Below, one piece after another: positions 1-9,699 of a DNA stretch of 40,975 bases; positions within the stretch are counted from its first letter, which is position 1; each line of letters begins with the position of its first letter. The stretch comes from Pseudomonadota bacterium. Lineage in GTDB: Bacteria > Pseudomonadota > Alphaproteobacteria > Caulobacterales > Caulobacteraceae. The notes beneath the pieces were generated by a model. It was given only the letters and a program-made list of their open reading frames with translations. It was not told the origin of the DNA and did no database searches. Both the position numbers and the translations under genes were made by a program. The DNA lies in NCBI GenBank assembly GCA_963205005.1, contig CAUJHW010000094.1, positions 1 to 40,975 of the forward strand, given 5' to 3'.

Positions 1-51
1 TTCGACGACGTGGCGGAGACGGCCCAGGCCCTGGAGCTTGTGCATGGCTGA
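1..51 (+). CDS. murE: MurE C-terminus (partial, 5' end outside window)
   Basis: The first reading frame gives [16 protein letters not shown] and then TGA at 49-51. It overlaps the murF start by 8 nt. The identity rests mainly on position: in the dcw cluster the gene directly before murF is murE, the UDP-MurNAc-tripeptide synthetase that adds meso-diaminopimelate. Only 16 codons are visible, so no domain can be checked. The tight overlap suggests translational coupling with murF. Confidence 0.7.
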   Translation, partial: FDDVAETAQALELVHG

Positions 52-1447
52 TCCGCTGTGGACCTCCGAGGAGATCGCGAGGGCGACGGGCGGGTCTGGC
101 GGCGGAGGGTTCTCCGCCACCGGAGTCTCCATCGACAGCCGTGCGATCGAACCCGGCGACCTCTTCGTGGCGCTGGCGGGCGTGCGCGACGGCCATGAGT
201 TCGTGGCGGGCGCGATGCAGCTGGGGGCCTCGGGCGCCCTGGTCAGCCGCGACGTCGCTGCGCCGTTCGTGAAGGTGTCCGACACGCTGGTGGGACTGGA
301 GCAGCTGGGCGTCGCCGCGCGCGAGCGGGCGCCGCAGGTCCGCCGGGGCGCGGTGACCGGTTCGGTCGGCAAAACCAGCGTCACCCAGGCGGTGATGGCG
401 GGGCTGTCCCGCGCCGGCCGGGCGCATTCGTCGGTGAAGTCCTACAACAATCACATCGGCGTACCGCTGACACTGGCGCGCATGGCGCGCGACACCGAGC
501 GCGCGGTGTTCGAGATCGGCATGAACCACGCCGACGAGATCCGGCCGCTGGCCCGCATGGTTCGGCCGCATGCGGTGGTCGTCACCACGGTTGGCCCGGT
601 TCACACCGAGAATTTCCCGGATGGCGAAGCCGGCGTGGCGCGGGCCAAGGCCGAGATCTTCGAAGGGCTCGAGCCGGGCGGGGTGGCGATCCTCAACGCC
701 GACAACCAGTGGTTCGGACTGCTGAAGGACGCCGCCCGGTCGGTGGGCGCGACGGTGCGGACGTTCGGGACCGGTGAGGATTGCGACGCGCGGCTGACCG
801 GCTTCCAGGTTCCCGGTCCGCACGCGGTGGTCGGGGCGCGACTGCATGGCCGGACGCTGGAGTTTCCGATCCTGCAGACCGGCGGCCACTGGGGCCTGAA
901 CAGCATGGCCGTCCTGCTGATGCTGGAAGCGCTGGACGTGAGCCTCGACGACGGCCTGGCGGCCCTGGGGGCCTTCGAGCCGCTGGCCGGGCGTGGCGCG
1001 GAGACGCGCGTGCGGGTTGCCGGCGGCGACGTCACCCTGATCGACGAGAGCTACAACGCCAATCCGATCTCCATGGCCTCGGCGATCGCTACCCTGGGCG
1101 CCCGCAGGGGCGCGGGGCGGCGGATCGTCGCGCTGACCGACATGCTGGAACTGGGGCCCGAGGCCCAGGCGTTTCATGCCGGACTCGCGGCGTCGCTGGA
1201 GGCTGCGTCGATTGACCTCGTGTTCTGCGCCGGACCTCTGATGAAATCGCTCTGGGACGCACTTCCGCCGACTCGGCGGGGCGGCTACGCCGAGACCGCC
1301 GCGGACCTCGCGCCGCGGCTCGCAGAGGTCGTCAAGGCCGGCGACCTGGTGATGGTGAAGGGGTCGAACGGATCGAAGGCCGGGCTTGTCGCCCAGGCCC
1401 TGATCGCGCACGGCGCCGCCCAAGACGCTTCTGGGGAGGCCCGCTGA
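44..1447 (+). CDS. murF: UDP-N-acetylmuramoyl-tripeptide--D-alanyl-D-alanine ligase
   Basis: MurF is the cytoplasmic ATP-dependent ligase that adds D-Ala-D-Ala to UDP-MurNAc-tripeptide, the last soluble step of peptidoglycan precursor synthesis. The 467-residue protein shows the Mur ligase order. An N-terminal substrate domain ([16 protein letters not shown]) comes first. The central ATPase has P-loop GSVGKTS near residues 106-112, then [14 protein letters not shown] and [10 protein letters not shown]. The C-terminal domain carries DESYNANP. The ATG at 44 is preferred over the upstream TTG at 38: it has GGAG upstream and gives the usual MADPLW-type start. The gene overlaps murE by 8 nt, and its TGA shares one base with the mraY ATG, so it belongs to one polycistronic unit. 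Length and motifs are normal. Confidence 0.97.
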   Translation: MADPLWTSEEIARATGGSGGGGFSATGVSIDSRAIEPGDLFVALAGVRDGHEFVAGAMQLGASGALVSRDVAAPFVKVSDTLVGLEQLGVAARERAPQVRRGAVTGSVGKTSVTQAVMAGLSRAGRAHSSVKSYNNHIGVPLTLARMARDTERAVFEIGMNHADEIRPLARMVRPHAVVVTTVGPVHTENFPDGEAGVARAKAEIFEGLEPGGVAILNADNQWFGLLKDAARSVGATVRTFGTGEDCDARLTGFQVPGPHAVVGARLHGRTLEFPILQTGGHWGLNSMAVLLMLEALDVSLDDGLAALGAFEPLAGRGAETRVRVAGGDVTLIDESYNANPISMASAIATLGARRGAGRRIVALTDMLELGPEAQAFHAGLAASLEAASIDLVFCAGPLMKSLWDALPPTRRGGYAETAADLAPRLAEVVKAGDLVMVKGSNGSKAGLVAQALIAHGAAQDASGEAR

Positions 1448-2556
1448 TGTTCTATTGGCTCTACGTCCAGTTTGCCTCGGCCGGCTATGTCCCGATCCTC
1501 AACCTGCTGAAGTATCAGACCTTCCGGACAGGTCTGGCGATTCTGACCGCCCAGCTGGTGGTGGTGGCGCTGGGCTCGCGGTTCATCCGCTGGATGAAGG
1601 CCCGCCAGGGCAAGGGCCAGCCGATCCGCGCCGAGGGCATCGAGCGCCACGTGCTGGAGAAGTCGGGTACGCCCACCATGGGCGGGGTGATGATCCTCGC
1701 CGGCCTGTTCTCGGGCACGCTGCTGTGGGCCGACCTGAGCAACGTCTACGTCTGGGCCGTGCTGCTGGTGACCGCCGGCTATGGCCTGCTGGGCTTTCTC
1801 GACGACTATTCCAAGGTGACCAAGCAGACCACGGCGGGCATTTCCGGCCGGGTGCGCCTGATCCTCGAGGCGGCGATCGCCATGGCGGCGGTGGCCCTGA
1901 TCATCATCTTCGCCGCCAAGCCGCCCGAAAGCCCGGAACTGCTGACCGCGGTGACGTTCCCGATCTTCAAGCAGCTGTTCCTGGACCTGCACTGGTTCTA
2001 TCTGCTGTTCGGAGCCTTCGTCATCGTCGGCGCGGCCAACGCGGTGAACTTCACCGACGGCCTGGATGGACTGGCGACCGTGCCGGTGATGATCGCGGCG
2101 GCGGCCTATGGCCTGATCGCCTATCTGGTCGGCAACTACGTGTTCGCCAACTACCTGCAGCTTCACTTCGTGCCCGGCGTGGGCGAACTGGCGGTGTTCT
2201 GCGGAGCGCTGATCGGCTCGGGGCTGGGCTTCCTCTGGTACAACGCCCCGCCGGCCAAGATCTTCATGGGCGACACCGGCTCCCTCGCCCTGGGCGGCGC
2301 CGTGGGGACCATCGCGGTGGCCACCCGCCATGAGATCGTGCTGAGCATCATCGGCGGCCTGTTCGTTGCCGAACTGCTGTCGGTCGTCATCCAGGTCGCC
2401 TGGTTCAAGCGCACCGGTCGGCGGATCTTCCTGATGGCGCCGATCCACCACCACTTCGAGAAGCTGGGCTGGTCGGAATCCACCGTGGTGATCCGGTTCT
2501 GGATCGTCTCGATCATGCTGGCCCTGGTCGGCCTCGCCACCCTGAAACTTCGGTAA
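1447..2556 (+). CDS. mraY: Phospho-N-acetylmuramoyl-pentapeptide transferase
   Basis: MraY transfers phospho-MurNAc-pentapeptide to undecaprenyl phosphate, forming lipid I at the inner face of the cytoplasmic membrane. The 369-residue protein is very hydrophobic, with about ten predicted membrane segments. It has the family signatures: LDDYSK with the Asp pair at 119-120, [10 protein letters not shown] at 201-210, MGDTGS near 274-279 and the APIHHHFE histidine motif at 331-338. The start overlaps the murF stop by one base (TGATG), typical of coupled translation. Length matches family members (about 360 residues) and nothing is missing. Confidence 0.98.
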   Translation: MFYWLYVQFASAGYVPILNLLKYQTFRTGLAILTAQLVVVALGSRFIRWMKARQGKGQPIRAEGIERHVLEKSGTPTMGGVMILAGLFSGTLLWADLSNVYVWAVLLVTAGYGLLGFLDDYSKVTKQTTAGISGRVRLILEAAIAMAAVALIIIFAAKPPESPELLTAVTFPIFKQLFLDLHWFYLLFGAFVIVGAANAVNFTDGLDGLATVPVMIAAAAYGLIAYLVGNYVFANYLQLHFVPGVGELAVFCGALIGSGLGFLWYNAPPAKIFMGDTGSLALGGAVGTIAVATRHEIVLSIIGGLFVAELLSVVIQVAWFKRTGRRIFLMAPIHHHFEKLGWSESTVVIRFWIVSIMLALVGLATLKLR

Positions 2557-2575
2557 GAGGGCCAGCGGCAGCGCC

Positions 2576-3991
2576 ATGATCCCGGTCCGAGGCTTCGCAG
2601 GAAAGACGGTCGCCGTCTTCGGCCTGGCCCGAACGGGCCTTGCCGCGGCGCGCGCCCTGATGGCCGGCGGCGCCAAGGTGGCGCTCTGGGATGACCGGCC
2701 CGCCGGACGGGACGCGGCGGTCGCGGAGGGATTCGAGCTCACCGACCTGACCCAAGCCGACTGGGCCGATTTCGCCGCCCTGATGCTGTCGCCCGGCGTG
2801 CCCCTGACGCACCCGAAACCGCACTGGACGGTCGACAAGGCGCGGTCAGAGGGCGTCGAGATCCTCGGCGACATCGAGCTGTTCGCCCGCACCGTGAACG
2901 CCGCGCCCGAGCACAAGCGGCCGAAGATCGTCGCCATCACCGGCACCAACGGCAAGTCGACCACGACCGCCCTGATCGGCCACATCTGCGCCGAGGCGGG
3001 CCGCGACGTGCGCGTCGGCGGCAACATCGGCACCGGGGTGCTCAGCCTCGACGACATGCACGGGGGTGCTGTCTATGTGCTGGAGCTTTCGTCCTACCAG
3101 CTGGACCTGACCTCCAGCCTGAAGCCCGACGTGGCCGTGATCCTCAACGTCTCGCCGGATCATCTGGAGCGGCACGGCGACATGGAGGGCTATGTGGCCG
3201 CCAAACGGCGGATCCTGGCCAACCAGGTCAAGGGCGACACCGCAGTGATCGGCATCGACGACGCCTGGGGCGCGCGCATCTGCACAGAGATCACCGCCGC
3301 CAACCGCCGGACCATCGTGCCGATCTCGGCGCACAAGGCGATCGGGCGGGGCGTCTATGCCCTTGACGGCCTGCTCTATGACGCCACGACCGAGCGCACG
3401 GTCGAAGTGGGCGACCTCAAGCGGGCCCGCTCGCTGCCGGGCCGCCACAACTGGCAGAACGCGGCCGCGGCCTATGCCGCCGCGCGCGGCATCGGCATCG
3501 ACGCCGGCCAGGCCGGCCGCGCGCTGATGACCTTCCCGGGCCTCGCCCATCGGATGGAAACGGTCGGGACCATCGGCAAGGTCCGCTTCGTCAACGACAG
3601 CAAGGCCACCAACGCCGACGCCGCCCGCCAGGCGCTGTCGAGCTATCCGAAGGTCTACTGGATCGCCGGTGGGCAGCCGAAGACCGGCGGGATCGACGAC
3701 CTGGCCGACCTGTTCCCCCGGGTGATCCGGGCCTACCTCGTAGGCGAGGCTGCGCCCGCCTTCGCCGGCGCCCTGGCCGGCAAGGCCGACACGGTGCAGA
3801 GCGGCACGATCGCCGCCGCCGCCGAGGCCGCTTTCAAGGACGCCGCCGCCACAGGCAGGGACGCCATCGTCCTGCTGTCGCCGGCCTGCGCGTCCTTCGA
3901 CCAGTTCGCCGACTTCGAGGCGCGCGGCGACGCGTTCCGATCCGCTGTCCAGGCCCTCGCGGCCGGGCGCTCAGCCAGGGGGGCCGCATGA
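2576..3991 (+). CDS. murD: UDP-N-acetylmuramoylalanine--D-glutamate ligase
   Basis: MurD adds D-glutamate to UDP-MurNAc-L-Ala in the cytoplasm. The 471-residue protein has an N-terminal Rossmann-like domain (VAVFGLARTGLA), the ATP-binding loop GTNGKSTT at 123-130, the GGNIGTG and ELSSYQLD motifs, NVSPDHLERH and the C-terminal NDSKATN segment. The ATG at 2576 follows an AAGAGGG ribosome-binding stretch in the 19-nt gap after mraY. Its stop overlaps the ftsW start (ATGA, 4 nt). Order and spacing are those of the alphaproteobacterial dcw cluster. Confidence 0.97.
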   Translation: MIPVRGFAGKTVAVFGLARTGLAAARALMAGGAKVALWDDRPAGRDAAVAEGFELTDLTQADWADFAALMLSPGVPLTHPKPHWTVDKARSEGVEILGDIELFARTVNAAPEHKRPKIVAITGTNGKSTTTALIGHICAEAGRDVRVGGNIGTGVLSLDDMHGGAVYVLELSSYQLDLTSSLKPDVAVILNVSPDHLERHGDMEGYVAAKRRILANQVKGDTAVIGIDDAWGARICTEITAANRRTIVPISAHKAIGRGVYALDGLLYDATTERTVEVGDLKRARSLPGRHNWQNAAAAYAAARGIGIDAGQAGRALMTFPGLAHRMETVGTIGKVRFVNDSKATNADAARQALSSYPKVYWIAGGQPKTGGIDDLADLFPRVIRAYLVGEAAPAFAGALAGKADTVQSGTIAAAAEAAFKDAAATGRDAIVLLSPACASFDQFADFEARGDAFRSAVQALAAGRSARGAA

Positions 3992-5163
3992 CGACCGCCA
4001 GCAACGCTCACGCCTTCCCGAGGTCCGACCGCTCTCCGCTTGGCGTCTGGTGGTGGACCGTGGACCGCTGGATGCTGGGCGTGGTGGCGGTTCTGATCGC
4101 CATCGGTGTGGTCATGTCCTTCGCCGCCAGCCCGGCGGCGGCGGCCCGGATGAACATCGGCGACCCGTTCCACTTCGCGGTGCGCCAGTGCGTGTTCGCC
4201 GGCGGCGCGGCGGTGATCCTGATCGCCACCTCGATGCTCGACGTGAGGGGCACCCGGCGCGCGGCGTTCTTCATCTGGCTGGCCGCCATCGCGGTGATGA
4301 TCGCCCTGCCGTTCATCGGTCACAACGCCAAGGGCGCCACCCGCTGGCTGGAGTTCGGCGGCTTCACCTTCCAGCCGTCGGAATACATGAAGCCGGCGCT
4401 GGTCATCCTGGTGGCCTGGATGTTCTCCGAGGGTCAGAAGGGGCAGGGGGTGCCCGGTGTCTCCATCGCCTTCGGCCTCTACGCCGTCTCGGTGGGCCTG
4501 CTGCTGATCCAGCCGGACGTGGGCCAGACGGTGCTGATCACCGTGGCCTTCGGCGCCGCCTTCTGGATGGCCGGGGTGCCGATGTCGTGGGTGATGCTGC
4601 TGGGCGCCGCGGCGGCCGCCGGCCTGTCATCGACCTATTTCCTGTTCCCGCACGTGGCCAGCCGGGTCGACCGGTTCCTTTCGCCGGACAAGGCGGACAC
4701 CCATCAGGTGGACGCCGCGGCGGTGGCCCAGGCGGCCGGCGGCCTGTTCGGACGCGGCCCTGGCGAGGGCGTGATGAAGCGCCACGTGCCCGACCTGCAC
4801 ACCGACTTCATCTATTCGGTCGGCGCCGAGGAATACGGCCTGATCTTCAGCCTGCTGCTGATCTCGCTGTTCGCCTTCGTGGTGATCCGGGGTCTCTACC
4901 GCTCGATGAAGCTGTCGGACCCGTTCGAGCAGGTGGCGGCCTCGGCGCTGTTCGTGCTGGTCGGCCAGCAGACGATCATCAACGTGGCGGTGAACCTCAA
5001 CCTGATCCCGACCAAGGGCATGACCCTGCCATTCATCTCCTATGGCGGCTCGTCGATGCTGGCGATGGGGCTGACGCTGGGTCTGGCGCTGGCGCTGACT
5101 CGTCGCCGCCCGGGCGCCTACGCCCACACCGAAGGCCTCTCCCAGGCCGGCGCCTACACCTAG
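3988..5163 (+). CDS. ftsW: SEDS-family septal peptidoglycan glycosyltransferase FtsW
   Basis: FtsW is the SEDS glycosyltransferase that polymerises septal glycan from lipid II with its partner PBP FtsI. The 391-residue protein has a short cytoplasmic N-terminus and about ten hydrophobic segments. SEDS hallmarks are present: GATRWLEFGGFTFQPSE, the HVPDLHTDFIYSVGAEEYG extracytoplasmic region and the late PTKGMTLPFISYGGSSM motif. The choice of FtsW over RodA follows from its place between murD and murG. It begins with a 4-nt overlap with murD and is followed by murG after 12 nt. Confidence 0.96.
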   Translation: MTTASNAHAFPRSDRSPLGVWWWTVDRWMLGVVAVLIAIGVVMSFAASPAAAARMNIGDPFHFAVRQCVFAGGAAVILIATSMLDVRGTRRAAFFIWLAAIAVMIALPFIGHNAKGATRWLEFGGFTFQPSEYMKPALVILVAWMFSEGQKGQGVPGVSIAFGLYAVSVGLLLIQPDVGQTVLITVAFGAAFWMAGVPMSWVMLLGAAAAAGLSSTYFLFPHVASRVDRFLSPDKADTHQVDAAAVAQAAGGLFGRGPGEGVMKRHVPDLHTDFIYSVGAEEYGLIFSLLLISLFAFVVIRGLYRSMKLSDPFEQVAASALFVLVGQQTIINVAVNLNLIPTKGMTLPFISYGGSSMLAMGLTLGLALALTRRRPGAYAHTEGLSQAGAYT

Positions 5164-5175
5164 GAGACCGCGGCC

Positions 5176-6270
5176 ATGCGCAGGATCGCCGTTGTCGCCG
5201 CCGGGGGAACCGGGGGCCACCTGTTCCCCGCCCAGGCGCTGGCCGAGGCGCTGATCGCGCGCGGCTGGGGCATCGTGCTGGCCTCGGACGAGCGGGTCGC
5301 GGGCCTCGCCCAGGATTTCCCGGCCGAGCGGCGGATCGGCCTGTCGGCGGCGACGTTCAGGTCCGGCGACCCCATCGGCATGGTGCGGGCGGGCTTCGCC
5401 GTCATGCGCGGGGCGCTTCAGGCCCGGGCGCTGTTTCACGAGATCAACCCGAATGTGGTGGTGGGCTTCGGTGGCTATCCGTCGGCGCCTGCGCTGGTGG
5501 CCGCCGTGCTGGACGGTCGCCCCACCGTGATCCACGAGCAGAACGCGGTGATGGGCCGGGCCAACCGGATGCTTGCGCCCCATGTGAAGACCGTCGCCTG
5601 CGCATTCCCGACCCTGAAGAAGGCGCCGGAAAAGGTGGCCGCCCGGGCCCAGGTGGTCGGCAATCCGGTGCGCCCGCCAATCCGCGCCCTGGCCGAACTG
5701 GCCTATGCGCCTCCGGAGCCGGGCGGCCCGCTCAGGCTCCTGGTCACCGGCGGCAGCCAGGGTGCGCGCCTGTTGTCCGAACTGGTGCCCGAGGCGGTGA
5801 AGGCGCTGCCCGACGAGATCCGTACGCGGCTCACCGTCCAGCAGCAGACCCGAGCGGAATCCATGAACACCGCGCGGCGGATCTATCGCGACGCCCTGGT
5901 GGACGCCGAGATCGCCCCATTCTTCCGCGACATGGCCGGCCGTCTGCGCGACGCCCACCTGGTGATCGGCCGGGCCGGGGCGGGTACGGTTTGCGAGTTC
6001 GCGGTGGCCGGGAAGCCATCGATCCTGGTGCCACTCGCCATTGCCCTGGACGACGACCAGGGCCAGAACGCGAAACTGCTGGCCGACGCCGGCGGCGCCG
6101 AGATCGCCCGGGAGAGTCAGCTCACCGTCGATTCGCTGGCCAAGGCGCTGGCGGCGCTGCTGGGGAACCCGGCGCGACTGGCCCGCATGGCCGCCGCCGC
6201 CCGGTCGGTCGCCATCCCCGACGCCGCCGAACGCCTCGCCGACGTGGTCGAGCGGACTGCCCGGCCCTAG
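5176..6270 (+). CDS. murG: UDP-GlcNAc--MurNAc-pentapeptide-undecaprenol GlcNAc transferase
   Basis: MurG is a GT-B fold glycosyltransferase on the inner membrane surface that converts lipid I to lipid II. The 364-residue sequence opens with the glycine-rich loop AAGGTGGHLFPAQAL (about residues 8-22), followed by FGGYPSAPAL and IHEQNAVMGRANR in the acceptor half. The donor half has TGGSQGAR, GRAGAGTVCE and the DDDQGQNA motif. The ATG at 5176 follows a CTAGGAGA ribosome-binding sequence that overlaps the ftsW stop. The 54-nt gap to murC contains a small hairpin. Length is normal. Confidence 0.97.
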   Translation: MRRIAVVAAGGTGGHLFPAQALAEALIARGWGIVLASDERVAGLAQDFPAERRIGLSAATFRSGDPIGMVRAGFAVMRGALQARALFHEINPNVVVGFGGYPSAPALVAAVLDGRPTVIHEQNAVMGRANRMLAPHVKTVACAFPTLKKAPEKVAARAQVVGNPVRPPIRALAELAYAPPEPGGPLRLLVTGGSQGARLLSELVPEAVKALPDEIRTRLTVQQQTRAESMNTARRIYRDALVDAEIAPFFRDMAGRLRDAHLVIGRAGAGTVCEFAVAGKPSILVPLAIALDDDQGQNAKLLADAGGAEIARESQLTVDSLAKALAALLGNPARLARMAAAARSVAIPDAAERLADVVERTARP

Positions 6271-6280
6271 TCTCCTGCGA

Positions 6281-6296
6281 CGGGGATATTTCCCCG
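6281..6296 (+). other. Small hairpin between murG and murC
   Basis: CGGGGA and TCCCCG form a perfect 6-bp stem around the loop TATT. No T-run follows, so it does not look like an intrinsic terminator. It lies 29 nt before the murC ATG, which itself has only a weak ribosome-binding sequence, so a role in the mRNA (processing or translation) is possible but unproven. Confidence 0.3.
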
Positions 6297-6324
6297 GCCG
6301 CGGCGTTGCGCTACCCACGGACAC

Positions 6325-7737
6325 ATGAACCGTCGCCCCGTCCCCTTCGACATCGGCCCTGTGCATTTCATCGGCATCGGGGGGATCGGCATGAGCGGCA
6401 TCGCCGAGATCATGATGCGCACCGGCTATACGGTGCAGGGCTCGGACGCGAAGGCCAGCGCCAACACCGAGCGGCTGGAGAAGCTGGGCGCGAAGATCTT
6501 CATCGGCCAGGACCCGGCCAACGTCGAAGGCGCCTACGCGGTCGTCTATTCGACGGCGGTGAAGTCGGACAATCCGGAGATGGTCGCCGCCCGCGACCGG
6601 CGGCTGCCGCTGGTGCGCCGGGCCGAAATGCTGGCCGAGCTGATGCGGTTGCAGTTCTCGGTGGCGGTGGGCGGCACGCACGGCAAGACCACCACCACCT
6701 CGATCATCGCCAGCCTGCTGGACGCCGGCGGTCTGGATCCGACCGTGGTCAACGGCGGAATCATCAACGCCTACGGCACCAACGCCAAGGTCGGCGCGGG
6801 CGACTGGATCGTGGTCGAGGCCGACGAGAGCGACGGGACGTTCCTGAAGCTGAAATCCACCTGCGCGGTCGTCACCAACATCGATCCGGAGCACCTCGAC
6901 CACTACGGCGACTTCGACGCGGTGAAGAAGGCGTTCCGCGACTTCGTGGAGAACATCCCGTTCTACGGCTTCGCGGCGATCTGCACGGACCATCCCGAGG
7001 TGCTGGCCATGGCCGCGCGGGTGGAGAACCGCCGGCTGGTCACCTATGGCGTCAATCCGCAGGCCGAGGTTCGCGCCGAGAACATCACCATGGGGCCGGA
7101 CGGCGCCCGGTTCGACGTGGCGATCCGTCCGCGGGAGGGCGGCGCGCTGCGCTTCGAAGGCCTGCATCTGCCGATGGCCGGCCACCACAACGTGCTGAAC
7201 TCGCTGGCCGCCGTCGCGGTCGCACGCGAACTGGGGCTGGACGAGGCCGCGATCCGCAAGGGTCTGGCGAGCTTCGGCGGCGTGAAGCGGCGGTTCACCA
7301 CCACCGGCGTCGCCAACGGCGTGCGCGTGGTCGATGACTATGGCCACCACCCGGTGGAGATCGCCTCGGTGCTGAAGGCCGCGCGCGCGGTGACCGGCGG
7401 CAGGGTGATCGCCGTGGTCCAGCCGCACCGCTATTCGCGCCTGAAGGACCTGTTCGACGAGTTCTGCGCCTGCTTCGCCGACGCCGACACGGTGATCGTG
7501 GCGGACGTGTACGCCGCGGGAGAGGCGCCTCTGGAGGGTATCCACCGCGACAGCCTGGTGGAGGGCCTGCGCCGCTACGGTCACCGCCGGGTGCTGCCGC
7601 TGCCCAATCCGTCCGAGCTGGCGGCGTTGGTCCGCGACGAGGCCGCGTCGGGCGACCTGGTGGTCCTGCTGGGCGCCGGCGACATCACCAGCTGGGCCTA
7701 CGCCCTGCCGGGCGAACTGGAAGCGCTGTCGGCGTGA
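6325..7737 (+). CDS. murC: UDP-N-acetylmuramate--L-alanine ligase
   Basis: MurC adds the first amino acid, L-alanine, to UDP-MurNAc. The 470-residue protein has the N-terminal dinucleotide-like loop [13 protein letters not shown] (about 17-29), the ATP loop [10 protein letters not shown] near 116-125, [21 protein letters not shown] and the C-terminal [10 protein letters not shown] motif. All are MurC-specific. The ATG at 6325 has only a weak upstream GGA. The last codons overlap the murB GTG start (GTGA, 4 nt). Length is as expected for the family. Confidence 0.97.
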   Translation: MNRRPVPFDIGPVHFIGIGGIGMSGIAEIMMRTGYTVQGSDAKASANTERLEKLGAKIFIGQDPANVEGAYAVVYSTAVKSDNPEMVAARDRRLPLVRRAEMLAELMRLQFSVAVGGTHGKTTTTSIIASLLDAGGLDPTVVNGGIINAYGTNAKVGAGDWIVVEADESDGTFLKLKSTCAVVTNIDPEHLDHYGDFDAVKKAFRDFVENIPFYGFAAICTDHPEVLAMAARVENRRLVTYGVNPQAEVRAENITMGPDGARFDVAIRPREGGALRFEGLHLPMAGHHNVLNSLAAVAVARELGLDEAAIRKGLASFGGVKRRFTTTGVANGVRVVDDYGHHPVEIASVLKAARAVTGGRVIAVVQPHRYSRLKDLFDEFCACFADADTVIVADVYAAGEAPLEGIHRDSLVEGLRRYGHRRVLPLPNPSELAALVRDEAASGDLVVLLGAGDITSWAYALPGELEALSA

Positions 7738-8633
7738 GCGACTGGCGGGACTCAGTTCCGACGGTGCGCGGCAAGCTGCTGCGGGATGAGCCGCTCGGCC
7801 CCTTCACCTGGTTCCGGGTCGGCGGGCCGGCGGAGCTGCTGTTCCTGCCGGCGGATCACGAGGACCTGGCGGCGTTTCTCAAGGCGCTTCCGGCGGACAC
7901 GCCGGTCACCGTGCTGGGCGTCGGTTCGAACGTCATCATCCGCGACGGCGGCGTGCGGGGGGCGGTCATCCGGCTCGCGGGCCGCGCCTTTGCGGGCGTG
8001 GAGATCGTGGGCGACCGGATCGTCGCCGGCTCGGCGGCGCTGGACGCGGCCGTGGCGCGGGCGGCGGCGAAGGCCGGGCTGGCCGGGCTGGAATTCTACG
8101 CGGGCATCCCCGGCACCATCGGCGGCGCCCTGACCATGAACGCCGGCTGCTATGGCGCGGAGACGAAGGACATCCTGATCTCGGCGTGGGGCTACGACCG
8201 CACGGGCGCGCGGCGCGAGCTGACGCTGGACGACTTCGGCTATACCTATCGGCATTCGGAGGCGCCGGCCGACATCATCTGGGTGCAGGCCACCTATCAG
8301 GGCCGGCCCGATGACCCGGCGGCGGTGCAGGCCCGGATCGACGAGATCACCGCCCGGCGCGAGACCACCCAGCCGATCCGCGAGAAGACCGGCGGCTCGA
8401 CCTTCAAGAACCCGCCCGGTCACTCGTCCTGGAAGCTGGTCGATGAGGCCGGCTGGCGCGGGAAGCCGTTCGGCGGGGCGATGTTCTCAGACCTGCATTC
8501 CAACTTCATGATCAACACCGGAACCGCGACGGCCGCGGACCTCGAGAACCTGGGCGACGCCGTCCGCGCCGACGTGAAGGCGAAGACGGGGATCGATCTG
8601 CACTGGGAGATCCGGCGGATCGGGCGGCCCTGA
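7734..8633 (+). CDS. murB: UDP-N-acetylenolpyruvoylglucosamine reductase
   Basis: MurB is the FAD-dependent reductase that turns UDP-GlcNAc-enolpyruvate into UDP-MurNAc. The 299-residue protein shows [11 protein letters not shown], the FAD-binding [30 protein letters not shown] and the catalytic-serine segment GGSTFKNP. It then has [11 protein letters not shown], which fits the shorter type II MurB. It starts with GTG at 7734, overlapping the murC stop by 4 nt. An 88-nt gap with two GANTC sites separates it from ddl. Confidence 0.96.
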   Translation: MSDWRDSVPTVRGKLLRDEPLGPFTWFRVGGPAELLFLPADHEDLAAFLKALPADTPVTVLGVGSNVIIRDGGVRGAVIRLAGRAFAGVEIVGDRIVAGSAALDAAVARAAAKAGLAGLEFYAGIPGTIGGALTMNAGCYGAETKDILISAWGYDRTGARRELTLDDFGYTYRHSEAPADIIWVQATYQGRPDDPAAVQARIDEITARRETTQPIREKTGGSTFKNPPGHSSWKLVDEAGWRGKPFGGAMFSDLHSNFMINTGTATAADLENLGDAVRADVKAKTGIDLHWEIRRIGRP

Positions 8634-8721
8634 GGCCTGCACCGAGACTCCGCGCGCTCTTGACCCGGCCTGCGTGGTCCGCCACCGCGGGCTTCACGTC
8701 CGTTCGCCATACGAGTCGCCC

Positions 8722-9699
8722 ATGACCGCTCCCCTTTCCGGACACCACGTCGCCGTTCTGCTGGGCGGGCTCTCCTCCGAGCGCGAGGTGAGCCTGGTCT
8801 CGGGCCGTGAGTGCGCCGACGCGCTGGAACGACTGGGCGCCCGGGTGTCCCGCGTCGACGCCGGCCGCGACCTGGCCCAGGTGCTGACGACGCTGAAGCC
8901 CGACGTCTGCTTCAACGCGCTGCATGGCGCCTGGGGCGAGGACGGCTGCGTCCAGGGCGTGCTGGAGACCCTGGGCCTGCCCTACACCCACTGCGGCGTG
9001 CTCGCCTCGGCCCTGGCCATGGACAAGGCCAAGTCGAAGGCGGTGCTGGCGGCGGCGGGGGTCGAGGTGCCCGGCGGCGGACTCTACAGCCGCTTCGACG
9101 TGGCCGCCCGCCACGTGCTGCCGCCACCCTATGTGGTGAAGCCGAATGCCGAGGGTTCCTCGGTCGGTGTATTCCTGGTTTTCGAGGGCGCCAACGCCCC
9201 GCCGCAGGAGGTCGTGGCCCCGTCCTGGACCTATGGCGAGGAGGTCATGGTCGAGCCCTACATCCGCGGACTTGAGCTCGCCGTGGGGGTTATGGACGGC
9301 AAGGCGATGACGGTTACCGAAATAGTTTCGAAAACCGCATTCTATGACTACGAGGCCAAGTACGGGGAAGGAGGCTCGGAGCACATTGTTCCGGCGAGAA
9401 TTCCGGCACATGCCATTGAGAAAGCAAAGAAACTCTCGGAGATGGCACACGCCGCCCTGGGTTGCCGGGGAGTTACCCGTTCGGACCTCCGTTATGACGA
9501 TATTAACGACGTTTTGGTCCTACTGGAGGTCAACACCCAGCCGGGCATGACACCCACCTCGCTCGTCCCCGAGCAGGCGGCGGCGGGCGGGGTGGATTTC
9601 GACCGACTGGTGCTTTGGATCACGGAGGACGCTTATGCCCGCGGCGGTGCGGGGGGGATCGCGAGTGACGGCGAAACCTCGGGCGAAGACGCCCGCTAG
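8722..9699 (+). CDS. ddl: D-alanine--D-alanine ligase
   Basis: Ddl makes the D-Ala-D-Ala dipeptide used by MurF. The 325-residue protein has the ATP-grasp layout: VLLGGLSSEREVSL at the N-terminus, KSKAVLAAAGVEVPGG, the ATP-binding VVKPNAEGSSVGV and the C-terminal LEVNTQPGMTPTSLVPEQA. The ATG at 8722 was chosen because the family start is MTAPLSGHHVAVLLGG; the open frame back to 8674 encodes no conserved sequence. Codon use changes sharply between about 9270 and 9530 (AAA, ATA, AGA, GCA, GTT) compared with the GC-ending codons elsewhere, and this part carries a CtrA-like box. The 3' end overlaps ftsQ by 65 nt. Confidence 0.96.
   Translation: MTAPLSGHHVAVLLGGLSSEREVSLVSGRECADALERLGARVSRVDAGRDLAQVLTTLKPDVCFNALHGAWGEDGCVQGVLETLGLPYTHCGVLASALAMDKAKSKAVLAAAGVEVPGGGLYSRFDVAARHVLPPPYVVKPNAEGSSVGVFLVFEGANAPPQEVVAPSWTYGEEVMVEPYIRGLELAVGVMDGKAMTVTEIVSKTAFYDYEAKYGEGGSEHIVPARIPAHAIEKAKKLSEMAHAALGCRGVTRSDLRYDDINDVLVLLEVNTQPGMTPTSLVPEQAAAGGVDFDRLVLWITEDAYARGGAGGIASDGETSGEDAR
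9503..9517 (+). promoter_or_regulatory. CtrA-like box inside ddl, upstream of ftsQ
   Basis: The sequence TTAA-CGACGTT-TTGG has the 7-nt spacing of the CtrA consensus TTAA-N7-TTAA, with the first half perfect and the second TTGG. It lies 118 nt before the ftsQ ATG, in the AT-richest part of ddl. In Caulobacter ftsQA is transcribed under CtrA control, which makes a promoter here plausible. The match is partial and no convincing -10 was found. Confidence 0.4.

Noticed and set aside
1285..3057. 590-codon minus-strand open frame opposite mraY and murD
   Set aside because: Antisense shadow of two conserved genes; no recognisable protein.
4050..7337. Very long open frame of 1095 codons across ftsW, murG and murC
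   Set aside because: It is an out-of-frame shadow of three well-recognised genes; the translation is arginine/glycine/proline-rich low-complexity sequence typical of GC-rich shifted frames.
4627..7584. 985-codon minus-strand open frame opposite ftsW-murC
   Set aside because: Antisense shadow caused by scarcity of stop codons in GC-rich DNA; no domains, His/Arg/Gly-rich.
8634..8721. ddl start at the upstream GTG/ATG-like codon at 8674
   Set aside because: The 16 added residues are not Ddl-like; the conserved start is at 8722.
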